A stretch of DNA of 7,844 nucleotides from DASWJQ01 sp964517315. GTDB lineage: Bacteria; Chloroflexota; Anaerolineae; Anaerolineales; E44-bin32. A program made the translations under genes and the position numbers. Shown piece after piece: positions 1-6,357 of the stretch. The notes under the pieces are model-generated. The model saw only the letters and a list, made by a program, of their open reading frames with translations, did not search any database and was not told the DNA's origin. The stretch spans positions 1 to 7,844 of the forward strand of contig CAZFCJ010000141.1 in NCBI GenBank assembly GCA_964517315.1, given 5' to 3'. Every line of letters begins with the position of its first letter. The first letter of the stretch is position 1.

Positions 1-271
1 GGCATGGCAGAGCCAATTGGTGCGGCGGCGTGAGCATACTGGCAGACGATCCGGGGGCGACGAGACCCCTTCGGCGGTGCCAGCCGCAAGCCACTCTGAG
101 CATAACGTCGCGAAACTCAGCTGGGCGTTACAGTCTCTTTCGGCTCCGGTGTCAGTCGAACCGGACTCTTCGGGTGTAGGATCCTTGCGGGTCAGAGGTG
201 CGAGACAGAAAAACTGAGGCTGCCTCGTTCGGGACAGCCCCAGCCGGGTCTGACTCTCAATGAACCCTACC
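1..271. other. Non-coding stretch at the left edge
   Basis: No convincing gene is seen here. The only long open frame (17-217, plus) would begin with TTG, lacks a Shine-Dalgarno sequence and has a low-complexity Arg/Ser/Gly/Pro-rich translation without recognisable domains. The stretch contains a hairpin with 6-bp arms TCCGGT/ACCGGA (145-150 and 160-165, 9-nt loop) and the probable terminator of the leftward operon (209-239). No tRNA or mobile element end was recognised. Confidence 0.6.
209..239 (-). terminator. Probable Rho-independent terminator of the leftward operon
   Basis: Read on the minus strand, GGCTG (239-235) pairs with CAGCC (222-218), with an inner CC/GG pair after a one-base bulge and a 7-nt loop. 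This is followed by TCAG and then a T5 run (213-209). It begins about 32 bases after the stop codon of the secreted-protein gene, in the right orientation to end that transcript. The stem is short and interrupted, so the call is moderate. Confidence 0.5.
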
Positions 272-799
272 TTATCCTACGAGGCATGGATTTCCTCCGA
301 ACTGTACTAGCAGTGGGTGAGGGCCGGCGATGAACAGAATTTCGCCGTCAGGGCCCTCCACAATCCGTCCGCGATCGAGGATCACCGGAGGGCCGTTCGC
401 CCCCCACAGCCCGAACGGCAGACCGACCACTGTCGTCGTGCCGTTCTCGATGTCGACGATGATGGTGAACGCGTGTTGGATTCGATACACGTCACCGGTC
501 GGCTCGCCGGTATCGGGGTCGATGTTGGTCTGCGTCCCAGCGATGTTCAGGTGAATCTGCTGCCTTGTCGGGTTGTCGTCTTGATCGAAGAAAAATTGGA
601 TCACACCCTTGGTTGTGATGTCCACCAGGGCGTCGAAGTCCCTCCCACCCAAACCTGGGGCGGAACACGGAACAACAAAAGTATCCTGCTGCACGAATCG
701 ATCCACGAGGGGTGGGCCGGCCTCCACACGCAGCGGCATGAGGATCGCCAGGCTCAGCACCGTCGCAGCCACAACACTCCATCTGATCAGTCTACCCAT
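272..799 (-). CDS. Small secreted protein of unknown function
   Basis: The product is 175 residues. It starts with a classical Sec signal peptide: a basic n-region (MGRLIRW), a hydrophobic core at about residues 8-23 and an AxA-like site VEA before Gly28. The mature part is polar, beta-prone and lacks helices or membrane segments. It has a Cys near each end (Cys45 and Cys172) that could form a disulfide after export. A segment around HLNIAGTQTNIDPDTGEPTG resembles uncharacterised exported proteins of Actinomycetota and Chloroflexota, but I cannot name a family. An in-frame ATG at 856 would add 19 charged residues (QSKTGKDRPK...) before the signal peptide and has no Shine-Dalgarno sequence. 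The ATG at 799 is preceded by purine-rich GGAAGCAGGGAGCG and places the signal peptide correctly. The gene lies 84 bases after the membrane-protein gene on the same strand, so cotranscription is likely. It is followed by a terminator-like hairpin. Its function is unknown; it could be a cell-surface or extracellular beta-rich domain. Confidence 0.8.
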   Translation of the reverse strand: MGRLIRWSVVAATVLSLAILMPLRVEAGPPLVDRFVQQDTFVVPCSAPGLGGRDFDALVDITTKGVIQFFFDQDDNPTRQQIHLNIAGTQTNIDPDTGEPTGDVYRIQHAFTIIVDIENGTTTVVGLPFGLWGANGPPVILDRGRIVEGPDGEILFIAGPHPLLVQFGGNPCLVG

Positions 800-857
800 C
801 GCTCCCTGCTTCCGTTCTAGCGTCTTAGGTCGGTCTTTCCCGGTCTTAGATTGCATT

Positions 858-870
858 CGCTTGACAAGCG
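858..870. repeat. Perfect 13-bp palindrome in the operon's intergenic gap
   Basis: CGCTTG-A-CAAGCG gives 6-bp arms around a single central base. It lies 13 bases after the stop of the membrane-protein gene and about 58 bases before the start of the secreted-protein gene. It could be a small RNA hairpin acting as an intercistronic stabiliser or attenuator, or an operator. No T run follows on the minus strand, so it is not a clear terminator. Confidence 0.35.
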
Positions 871-883
871 CGTGCCGGTTCCT

Positions 884-1453
884 CTATGGTGGGGCGGACG
901 CGGCGCCCTCCACCCTCATCACACTCTCGACCGGTGCCCACAATCCATAACTCAGCCATGCGAGGCCCGCGGCCAGAAGGAGGATCGAGGCCGTATAGAC
1001 TGCAGGCGGGATCATGGGTGGGAACCCATTCGGGATCGTTCCGATGATGAGCAGCACAGCTCCCCAACGGGGCAGGACGTCGGCGCGCAGGAGCGCAACT
1101 CCGAACGCTATAATTCCCACCGCTTGCACCGCCCCCGTGGCGAGAAGCATCGCCTCCAGCGAACTGAAGACTGCTCCCACTCCCTCCGGGGAGAGCGCGG
1201 GCGCCATGAAGCCTTGGAAGAACGCGAATGCCCCATACACCACCAGCGCGAACTCCTGAAGGAGCAGCCCAACCAGCCCAAGGATCCCCATCTCCTCAAC
1301 CTGCCGTAGGTAGATTGCGATGAATGTGAGCATGACGAGCGGGGCAGCCACGGCGAGGATGGCCTGGGACCGGACGAAAAAGCTGACCACGACGAGTAGT
1401 GCGGCCAAGATCCCCAGCAACCCTGTCCAACGAATGACTGTCTCTTGATCCAT
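884..1453 (-). CDS. Six-helix integral membrane protein of unknown function
   Basis: The product is 189 residues and almost wholly hydrophobic. About six transmembrane helices can be read, roughly at residues 8-28 (GLLGILAALLVVVSFFV), 31-51 (ILAVAAPLVMLTFIAIYL), 56-82, 92-121, 125-142 and 147-175. Charged residues fall in the short loops, and there is no signal peptide or catalytic motif. It resembles small uncharacterised bacterial membrane proteins of the DUF4386-like kind in size and layout, but I do not assign a family. An ATG at 1489 would add twelve charged residues (MDRSAEETRREI). The ATG at 1453 is preferred because AGGAGG (1465-1460) sits 6 bases upstream. The gene is first in a leftward operon with the secreted protein and is divergent from the BTAD-STAND-WD40 regulator. 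A leftward -10-like hexamer and a SARP-like direct repeat lie upstream. This arrangement makes it the most likely local target of the regulator, which is an inference. Confidence 0.8.
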   Translation of the reverse strand: MDQETVIRWTGLLGILAALLVVVSFFVRSQAILAVAAPLVMLTFIAIYLRQVEEMGILGLVGLLLQEFALVVYGAFAFFQGFMAPALSPEGVGAVFSSLEAMLLATGAVQAVGIIAFGVALLRADVLPRWGAVLLIIGTIPNGFPPMIPPAVYTASILLLAAGLAWLSYGLWAPVESVMRVEGAASAPP

Positions 1454-1459
1454 GATCTC

Positions 1460-1465
1460 CCTCCT
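1460..1465 (-). promoter_or_regulatory. Consensus Shine-Dalgarno AGGAGG that decides the membrane-protein start
   Basis: AGGAGG on the minus strand with a 6-base spacer to the ATG at 1453. It favours this start over the upstream in-frame ATG at 1489, which has no comparable site. Confidence 0.8.
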
Positions 1466-1511
1466 GGTCTCTTCTGCCGATCTGTCCACACATCGGCGTC
1501 TTTACGTCCCT

Positions 1512-1517
1512 ATCCTA
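1512..1517 (-). promoter_or_regulatory. Candidate -10 hexamer (TAGGAT) for the leftward operon
   Basis: TAGGAT on the minus strand matches TATAAT at 4 of 6 bases and fits the TAGNNT form common in high-GC bacteria. It predicts a transcription start near 1505 and a leader of about 50 bases before the ATG at 1453. The sequence at the expected -35 position (about 1535-1540) is CGATTT on the minus strand, a poor match, as expected for an activator-dependent promoter. It also forms part of the 5-bp inverted repeat ATCCT/AGGAT (1512-1516 and 1523-1527). Confidence 0.4.
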
Positions 1518-1525
1518 TGCACAGG

Positions 1526-1552
1526 ATCGTGAGGAAATCGTGAGCTTACGAT
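1526..1552. promoter_or_regulatory. SARP-like operator: 11-bp-period direct repeat plus inverted half-site
   Basis: The octamer ATCGTGAG occurs exactly twice, at 1526-1533 and 1537-1544, giving an 11-bp centre spacing. The second copy abuts CTTACGAT (1545-1552), which matches the octamer's reverse complement at 7 of 8 bases, so 1537-1552 is also a near-perfect 16-bp palindrome. SARP/BTAD activators are known to bind direct heptamer repeats with 11-bp period whose proximal copy lies about 8 bp from the -10 element. Here exactly 8 bases (1518-1525) separate the first copy from the leftward TAGGAT. The site lies between the BTAD regulator gene and the membrane-protein operon. Binding by this regulator and the direction of control are inferred. 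Confidence 0.5.
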
Positions 1553-1603
1553 CGTTGGCCCCCGAAGTCAGCTTGGCCAGCGCGGTCCACGGACGTTAGC
1601 CAT

Positions 1604-1609
1604 GGGGAG
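1604..1609 (+). promoter_or_regulatory. Shine-Dalgarno GGGGAG of the large regulator gene
   Basis: GGGGAG is followed by a 9-base spacer to the ATG at 1619. It supports this start. An ATG at 1602 is out of frame, and the translation from 1619 opens directly with the conserved beginning of the OmpR-like winged helix (IKLLGGF). Confidence 0.6.
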
Positions 1610-1618
1610 CGAGCCGCC

Positions 1619-4600
1619 ATGACGGGCCTACAGATCAAGTTGCTGGGGGGCTTTAAAGTTGAGCGCCGTGGGCATGCTCCAGCCGACTTCGAGTCGGACA
1701 AGGTGCGGGCGCTGCTCGCTTTTCTGGCCGTCGAGCCCGATCGGCCTCACCGCCGGGAAAAGCTGGCGGCTCTGCTCTGGCCTGACACCTCCGATCGCAA
1801 GGCCAGGACCAACCTGCGGCGCGCGCTCAGCAACCTGCGTCAAGCCATCGGGGATCACGACGCAAGGCCAGCCTACTTGCGCGCCTCCCGCCAGACAATC
1901 GAGTTCAACTCGAACAGCGACTCTTGGGTGGATGTGACCGACTTCACTGAACGATCCCGCTCAGGAGATGGCGGGTCTCCGGAGATCGAGCAGCTCCAAC
2001 GGGCGAGCGAGCTGTACCAGGGTGACTTCTTGGACGGATTCTCGATTCCGGACAGCGTCCCGTTCGAGGAGTGGCTGACCTTCAGGAAGCAGGAGCTGCG
2101 AGAGTCGGCATTACGAACGTTCCACACATTGGCCGGTTATTTCCTCGAGACGGGCCAGCTTGATCGAGCCCTTGAGTTCGCCCGGCGACAGACGGATATT
2201 AACCCATACCAGGAGGCCGGTCATCAGCAACTCATGTGGCTGCTGGCTGTGAGCGGCCGTAGAAACCAAGCGTTGCAGCACTTTGAGAGCTATCGTGCAG
2301 CCCTTCGAGAAAACCTAAGTGTGGAACCGCTGCCCCGAACGAGGGAGCTCTACGAACGGCTGGTCTCCGGCGACCTGCCTGAGCCCCCCCGCACAGTTCT
2401 GGTCTTGGACAGGGAACCGAGGGTGGTCGGAAAAGGGCCGTTCCGCGGGCTGGCGCCTTTCAAAGAGGAGGATGAGGAGGTCTTCTTCGGGCGCGACCGC
2501 AACATCCGCAGACTGCTACGGGCCGTCGGTCAGGACTCCCGCGTTTCCGTCCTCGTTGGGCCCTCCGGCTCGGGCAAGTCTTCCCTGCTATTCGCCGGCC
2601 TCGTCCCCCGCCTACGCAGGGAGGGCGGGTGGATCATCGCTCACATGCGACCGGGTGCGGCCCCTTATCAGGCCCTGGTGGAGACGATAATTCGGGCTGA
2701 TGCGCTCGAGCTTTCCTCGCAGCCTGGCCAAGCGGACCTCGACGCGCTCGTGCATTTCCTGCGGTCGGGCGACATTTCCCTGGCCGAGTGGGTCCATGAT
2801 CCGATGAAGGATGATCTCGATGGAGCGTGCTTCCTGCTGATTGTCGATCACCTCGAGGAGCTGTTCACGTTGACGCAGGACCACGAGGAGGCAGCCAGGT
2901 ACTTGCTCGATGTGGTGGAGGCGACTGAGGCCGGAGGGGGAGAGGAGGGGGACTGCTTCAGGGTCTTGATGGCAATCCGCGCCGACTTCGTCAGCAGGCT
3001 TCTCCAAGTTCCAGGATTCGCCGAGGTACTTGAAGAGGGATCGCTCTACTTGGGGCCGATGACGAAGGATGAACTGCAGGCCGCAATCGAGGAGCCTGCA
3101 GTTCAGCAGGGCGCTGCATTCGAACCCGGGCTGGTCGATCGCATTCTAGATGACGTCGGGGAAAGCCCAGGCAACCTCGCCCCCTTGGAATTCGGGCTCA
3201 CCTTGCTGTGGGAGGACCTGGATCGCGGTTGGATGACGCACGAAGCCTATGAACGCATCGGGACGATCGAGGGTGCGCTGGCCAACTACGCCGACAAAGT
3301 GTATGAGCGCCTCGACGATTCACAGAAAGAGCAGGCCCAGCGCGCCCTGGTCCAGCTTGTTCAGCCCGGCCAGGCCACCGCAGACACTCGGCGCGTTGCG
3401 AAGCGAGATGAGTTTGGTGATGAGCGATGGCAGGTGCTGCGCATCCTGGCGGACCACAGATTGATCGTAACCGACCGGGACGAGAAGGGAAACGAGACAG
3501 CAGAGATTGTCCATGAGGCCTTGATCGGGGGCTGGGACCGATTGCGGCGCTGGATGGATGAGGTCCGATCCTTCCGCTTGTGGCAGGAGGACCTAAGGGC
3601 GGCAATGCGGCGGTGGACGATGACGGATGAGAATGAGGGTGCGCTCCTGCGTGGAGCCCCGCTGACTCAGGCGGAGAGCCAACTTGAACGGGGGGGCGAG
3701 GAGCTAAGCTCCGAGGAACAGGCCTTCATCCTGGCCAGCATCCGACACAGGGATGAGGTCCATCGGAGACGCGAGAGACGACGAAGACAGACGATCCTCG
3801 GATTGGCCACCGGCCTCGTCGTGACCTTGTTCCTCACATTCCTTGCCGCCGGGCAATGGCAGCGAGCGGAGCGGGAGGCCCGGGTATCGACAGCCCGCGG
3901 GCTCGCCAGGTCGTCCGTGGCCAGCCTGCAGATCGACCCCGAGCGCAGCATCCTGCTTGCGTTGGAGGCCATCAAGACGACACGCACGGTCGACGGAACT
4001 GTGCTCCCAGAGGCCGAGGAGGCCCTTCACCGGTCCCTTCAAGGTTTTCGACTTCGCCTGACGATCGTCGACGAAGGCGAAGAACATGTCTTCGCCTCGT
4101 TTGATCCCAGCGGGAAAAGGGTGATTACGGGGGGTGCAGCGGACCTCCCGGGCGCGCTCAAGGTGTGGGAAGCCGAGTCGGGGGAGCTCCTGTCATTGCT
4201 CCCGGGGGCCAGGGCGGCCACACGCTGGGCGGTGGGCGACCGGCAGGCGTCCGTGGTCCCCGCGGACGACGGCGTCGCGCTCAGCTTTTGGGACGTCTCC
4301 TTGGGGCGAGAGGTCGAGACCACGGTGCTTTCGCCCGCCGCGATGCCCTTGAATGGGAACTTCAACTGGGACTGGTCGCTGAACGCGTTCGGGCTGGAAA
4401 ATGGAACCGTCGAAGTCTGGGATCTCTCGACCCGCGAACGGATCATGACGCTGGGGCCGTCCATGGACTCTTCCGTTCACTATGTCGCCTTTTCTCCTGA
4501 CGACCGGCTCTTGGCCGGCCTGCACGGGGACGGGACCATACGCGTATGGAACCTGCACAGCGGTCAGCTCTTGTACAGCTTCAGTGGCCACGATGGGAGT

Positions 4601-5995
4601 GTCATGACCGTTGAGTTCAGCCCTGATGGATCGTTCTTCGTCACGGCCAGCGCCGACGAGACCGCCAAGGTTTGGGATGCTCAAACCGGCGAACTGATCG
4701 TGGCGCTCCACGGTCACGACAACGAGCTGCGCGGCATCGCGATCAGCCCGGATGAAAAGCTGCTCGCCACCGCAGGCTGGGACCGGCGCATCCAGGTTTG
4801 GGACCTCCCAACGTCCATGTCGACCGGCGTAGGACGGGTGGTCTTCACGCTGTATGGACATCCCTTCGCGATCACAGACGTGGACTTCAGTCCAGATGGC
4901 TCCGAGCTTGTTTCGGTCAGCCGGGATGGCTCCATACGCTTTTGGGAGGTCGGACCCAGCGCAGGTGCGGAAGGCCCGGTGTTCAATAATGGAGGTGAAA
5001 TCCCGCCCGAGGTGGCGGCGACGATCGAGCTCAGCACCGATGGGTCGCGGCTTGTCGCAGCCAACTTCAACGAGGCGCCCAAAGTTTGGGATGTGGCATC
5101 GGGCGAGCTGCTGTATACGCTGTCTGGTCATGATGGGGTGGTCCAGTTCCTCGACTTGAGCCATGACGATAAGCTCATCGCGACCAGCGGTGGTGACGAC
5201 ACAGTGCGGATTCGGGAGGCGAGCAGCGGGCGGAGCTTGACCGCCATCCCCGGATTAGGATGTGCTGTGTGTGAGGTGGAATTCGGGCCCAGCGGTGACC
5301 GGATCGCAGTGGCAATCGACCGGGGCTCAGCGGTGCGGCTGCTCGATGTGAACTCAATTCTCACCTCCGAGTCGCCGGGAAGAGACGATCTCACCATTCT
5401 CGAGTTGCCCGGCAACCCGGACTGGATTTACGGCGGATTCGCATTCAGCCCTGACGGCTCACAGATCGCCACTGCCGTCGCAGACTTTGAGGTTACGTTG
5501 TGGGATGCCGATACGGGCGAGGCCCTCCGAACATTGACGGGCCATAAGGCGCATGTGTACGGAATCACCTATAGTCCCGACGGATCGCTCATTGTGACCT
5601 GTGGCCAGGATGGAACCGCCAGAGTATGGGACGCTGAGACGGGGGACCTGCGGCACACGCTTGCCGGGCACACGGGATCCGTCTTCAGAACGGCGTTCAC
5701 CCCTGACATGAGCAAGCTGGCTACCGGAAGCTTCGACGGGACAGTCAAGCTGTGGGACATCGCGACGGGGGAGCTACTGGTGACCCTGTACGGCCACTCA
5801 GCCGCCGTGCCGGACGTGGTGTTCAGTCCGGATGGCTCGCGACTTTACACTGGCAGCAACGATGGGACTACTCGGACCTATCTTGTCAAGCTAGATGAGC
5901 TGATGGCCCTGGCTCAATCGCTGGTCACCCGTTCGCTGACGGAGGAGGAATGTCAGGATCACCCGTACCTGGAGACTTGCGGAAGGTACCGCTAG
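1619..5995 (+). CDS. Membrane-anchored BTAD/SARP-nSTAND1-WD40 regulator
   Basis: The 1458-residue product is multidomain. Residues 1-95 form an OmpR/SARP winged helix (LLGGFKV, REKLAALLWPD, ARTNLRRALSNLR). Residues 100-250 form the bacterial transcriptional activation domain (YQGDFLDGF, FEEWLTFR). Residues 274-660 are an nSTAND1 NTPase: the entry motif FRGLAPFKEEDEEVFFGR, Walker A GPSGSGKS at 314-321, Walker B FLLIVDHLEELF with Asp410 and Glu413-414, IRADFVSRL at 453-461, PMTKDELQAAIEEPA at 480-494 and VHEALIGGWDRLRRW at 631-645. A very basic stretch (RRRERRRRQ) precedes one transmembrane helix at about 726-745. Residues 820-1430 contain about fourteen WD40 repeats. The tail LTEEECQDHPYLETC matches the ending commonly seen in this family. 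By family knowledge, STAND proteins switch by NTP binding and use repeat domains as sensors. By the positive-inside rule, the DNA-binding half is cytoplasmic and the WD40 half extracytoplasmic (inference). The gene is divergent from the membrane-protein operon and appears full length and intact. Its signal and targets are unknown. Confidence 0.92.
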   Translation: MTGLQIKLLGGFKVERRGHAPADFESDKVRALLAFLAVEPDRPHRREKLAALLWPDTSDRKARTNLRRALSNLRQAIGDHDARPAYLRASRQTIEFNSNSDSWVDVTDFTERSRSGDGGSPEIEQLQRASELYQGDFLDGFSIPDSVPFEEWLTFRKQELRESALRTFHTLAGYFLETGQLDRALEFARRQTDINPYQEAGHQQLMWLLAVSGRRNQALQHFESYRAALRENLSVEPLPRTRELYERLVSGDLPEPPRTVLVLDREPRVVGKGPFRGLAPFKEEDEEVFFGRDRNIRRLLRAVGQDSRVSVLVGPSGSGKSSLLFAGLVPRLRREGGWIIAHMRPGAAPYQALVETIIRADALELSSQPGQADLDALVHFLRSGDISLAEWVHDPMKDDLDGACFLLIVDHLEELFTLTQDHEEAARYLLDVVEATEAGGGEEGDCFRVLMAIRADFVSRLLQVPGFAEVLEEGSLYLGPMTKDELQAAIEEPAVQQGAAFEPGLVDRILDDVGESPGNLAPLEFGLTLLWEDLDRGWMTHEAYERIGTIEGALANYADKVYERLDDSQKEQAQRALVQLVQPGQATADTRRVAKRDEFGDERWQVLRILADHRLIVTDRDEKGNETAEIVHEALIGGWDRLRRWMDEVRSFRLWQEDLRAAMRRWTMTDENEGALLRGAPLTQAESQLERGGEELSSEEQAFILASIRHRDEVHRRRERRRRQTILGLATGLVVTLFLTFLAAGQWQRAEREARVSTARGLARSSVASLQIDPERSILLALEAIKTTRTVDGTVLPEAEEALHRSLQGFRLRLTIVDEGEEHVFASFDPSGKRVITGGAADLPGALKVWEAESGELLSLLPGARAATRWAVGDRQASVVPADDGVALSFWDVSLGREVETTVLSPAAMPLNGNFNWDWSLNAFGLENGTVEVWDLSTRERIMTLGPSMDSSVHYVAFSPDDRLLAGLHGDGTIRVWNLHSGQLLYSFSGHDGSVMTVEFSPDGSFFVTASADETAKVWDAQTGELIVALHGHDNELRGIAISPDEKLLATAGWDRRIQVWDLPTSMSTGVGRVVFTLYGHPFAITDVDFSPDGSELVSVSRDGSIRFWEVGPSAGAEGPVFNNGGEIPPEVAATIELSTDGSRLVAANFNEAPKVWDVASGELLYTLSGHDGVVQFLDLSHDDKLIATSGGDDTVRIREASSGRSLTAIPGLGCAVCEVEFGPSGDRIAVAIDRGSAVRLLDVNSILTSESPGRDDLTILELPGNPDWIYGGFAFSPDGSQIATAVADFEVTLWDADTGEALRTLTGHKAHVYGITYSPDGSLIVTCGQDGTARVWDAETGDLRHTLAGHTGSVFRTAFTPDMSKLATGSFDGTVKLWDIATGELLVTLYGHSAAVPDVVFSPDGSRLYTGSNDGTTRTYLVKLDELMALAQSLVTRSLTEEECQDHPYLETCGRYR
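4076..5908 (+). repeat. Fourteen tandem WD40 repeats (two predicted seven-bladed propellers)
   Basis: About fourteen units of roughly 40 residues can be read across residues 820-1430. The regular ones share the form xFSPDGSxLxTxSxDGTxxxWDxxTGELLxTLxGH. Well-conserved blades are 4-7 and 11-13. Blades 2, 3, 9 and 10 are eroded: blade 9 has IRE where WD is expected, and blade 10 ends in LLD. Blade 14 closes with TYLVKLDEL in place of the WD signature. Fourteen equals two standard seven-bladed propellers, though the exact boundary and any strand-swapped closure cannot be seen from sequence. A CAVC motif (Cys1215 and Cys1218) lies in blade 10. Confidence 0.8.
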
Positions 5996-6174
5996 CTGTG
6001 GCGAAACGCTCCCTAGCTTGGCCCAACCTCTCGACGGATCGGCAGAACTTGCTCTAAGAGCACTGATCCAGCTGGTCCTCCTGGCAGCGCAAGGTTGGCC
6101 CATTCAAGAGGTGGGCATGCTGTACGCGGGCCAGACGTTCTCATTCTCCCAGATCTTGGTGGTGAGTCCGTTCA

Positions 6175-6192
6175 AGTTCGGCGCAGCGAACT
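6175..6192. repeat. Perfect 6-bp hairpin AGTTCG/CGAACT
   Basis: The arms are at 6175-6180 and 6187-6192, around the loop GCGCAG. No T run follows on either strand. It lies about midway between the two convergent stop codons; it may be a weak or factor-dependent terminator structure or chance. Confidence 0.3.
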
Positions 6193-6320
6193 GATCGTTC
6201 AGCCTGTTTGCGAGAATCCGCTTATACCAGCATCCATGCCTCCAGCACCGGGCATTTTTCCAATTCGCTACGCGAACGGGCCCTCTGGCTGAGCCCAGTC
6301 ATGCCAATATTGAGACCCCT

Positions 6321-6343
6321 GCCCTTCGCATCACACGAAGTGC
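6321..6343 (-). terminator. Possible terminator hairpin for the leftward TPR gene
   Basis: CTTCG/CGAAG (6324-6328 and 6336-6340) with a 7-nt loop is extended by two GC pairs beyond one mismatch. It lies about 15 bases past the stop of the TPR gene, where a terminator is expected. There is no T run after it on the minus strand, so an intrinsic terminator is not proved. Confidence 0.25.
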
Positions 6344-6344
6344 C

Positions 6345-6353
6345 GGGGGGGGG
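6345..6353. repeat. Run of nine G (C9 on the minus strand)
   Basis: Nine consecutive G lie just beyond the stop codon of the TPR gene. Such runs are prone to replication slippage and sequencing length error. Here the run lies outside the reading frame, so a length change would not alter either protein. Confidence 0.7.
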
Positions 6354-6357
6354 CGGA

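Larger units (their letters stand above)
5996..6357. other. Non-coding stretch between convergent genes, with small hairpins
   Basis: No credible gene is seen. Open frames at 6018-6194 and 6095-6292 start with TTG, lack ribosome binding sites and match nothing I recognise. Several perfect short inverted repeats are present: TGCTCT/AGAGCA (6050-6062), AGTTCG/CGAACT (6175-6192) and CTTCG/CGAAG (6324-6340). A longer imperfect pair also exists: GGCCCAACCT (6020-6029) against AGGTTGGCCC (6092-6101), 9 of 10 bases complementary. None is followed by a clear T run. The stretch separates the ends of two convergent genes, so bidirectional termination is the likeliest role. Confidence 0.5.

Noticed and set aside
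103..130. TAACG...CGTTA inverted repeat resembling an integron attC site
   Set aside because: It is only 28 bases long, lacks the R''/R' core consensus (no GTTRRRY) and the central paired boxes. No integrase or cassette is nearby.
17..217. Possible 66-residue gene near the left edge
   Set aside because: It has a TTG start, no Shine-Dalgarno sequence and a low-complexity composition without a recognisable domain.
317..820. Long plus-strand frame opposite the secreted-protein gene
   Set aside because: The minus-strand product has a clean signal peptide and a ribosome binding site. The plus-strand translation is Arg/His-rich shadow sequence.
4193..5164. 323-codon open frame antisense to the WD40 region
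   Set aside because: It lies wholly inside a strongly supported WD40 coding region. Its repeated VPxxxG/IPNL pattern is the complement of the WD40 codons, not an independent protein.
4076..5908. Tandem DNA repeat or CRISPR-like array
   Set aside because: The periodicity is at protein level (WD40 blades of about 40 residues). The DNA copies are diverged and there are no identical repeats with unique spacers.
5950..6057. 35-residue frame starting right after GGAGGAGG at the end of the large gene
   Set aside because: The apparent ribosome binding site is the codons for the conserved Glu-Glu-Glu of the C-terminal LTEEEC motif. The short product has no recognisable feature.
6018..6194. 58-residue frame (TTG start) with a hydrophobic stretch between the convergent genes
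   Set aside because: There is no ribosome binding site, the start is weak, no family is recognised, and it overlaps inverted repeats expected of a termination region.
6095..6292. 65-residue frame in the same intergenic region
   Set aside because: It has a TTG start without a Shine-Dalgarno sequence, a Pro/Gly-rich translation and no domain, and it conflicts with the other frame and with the hairpins.
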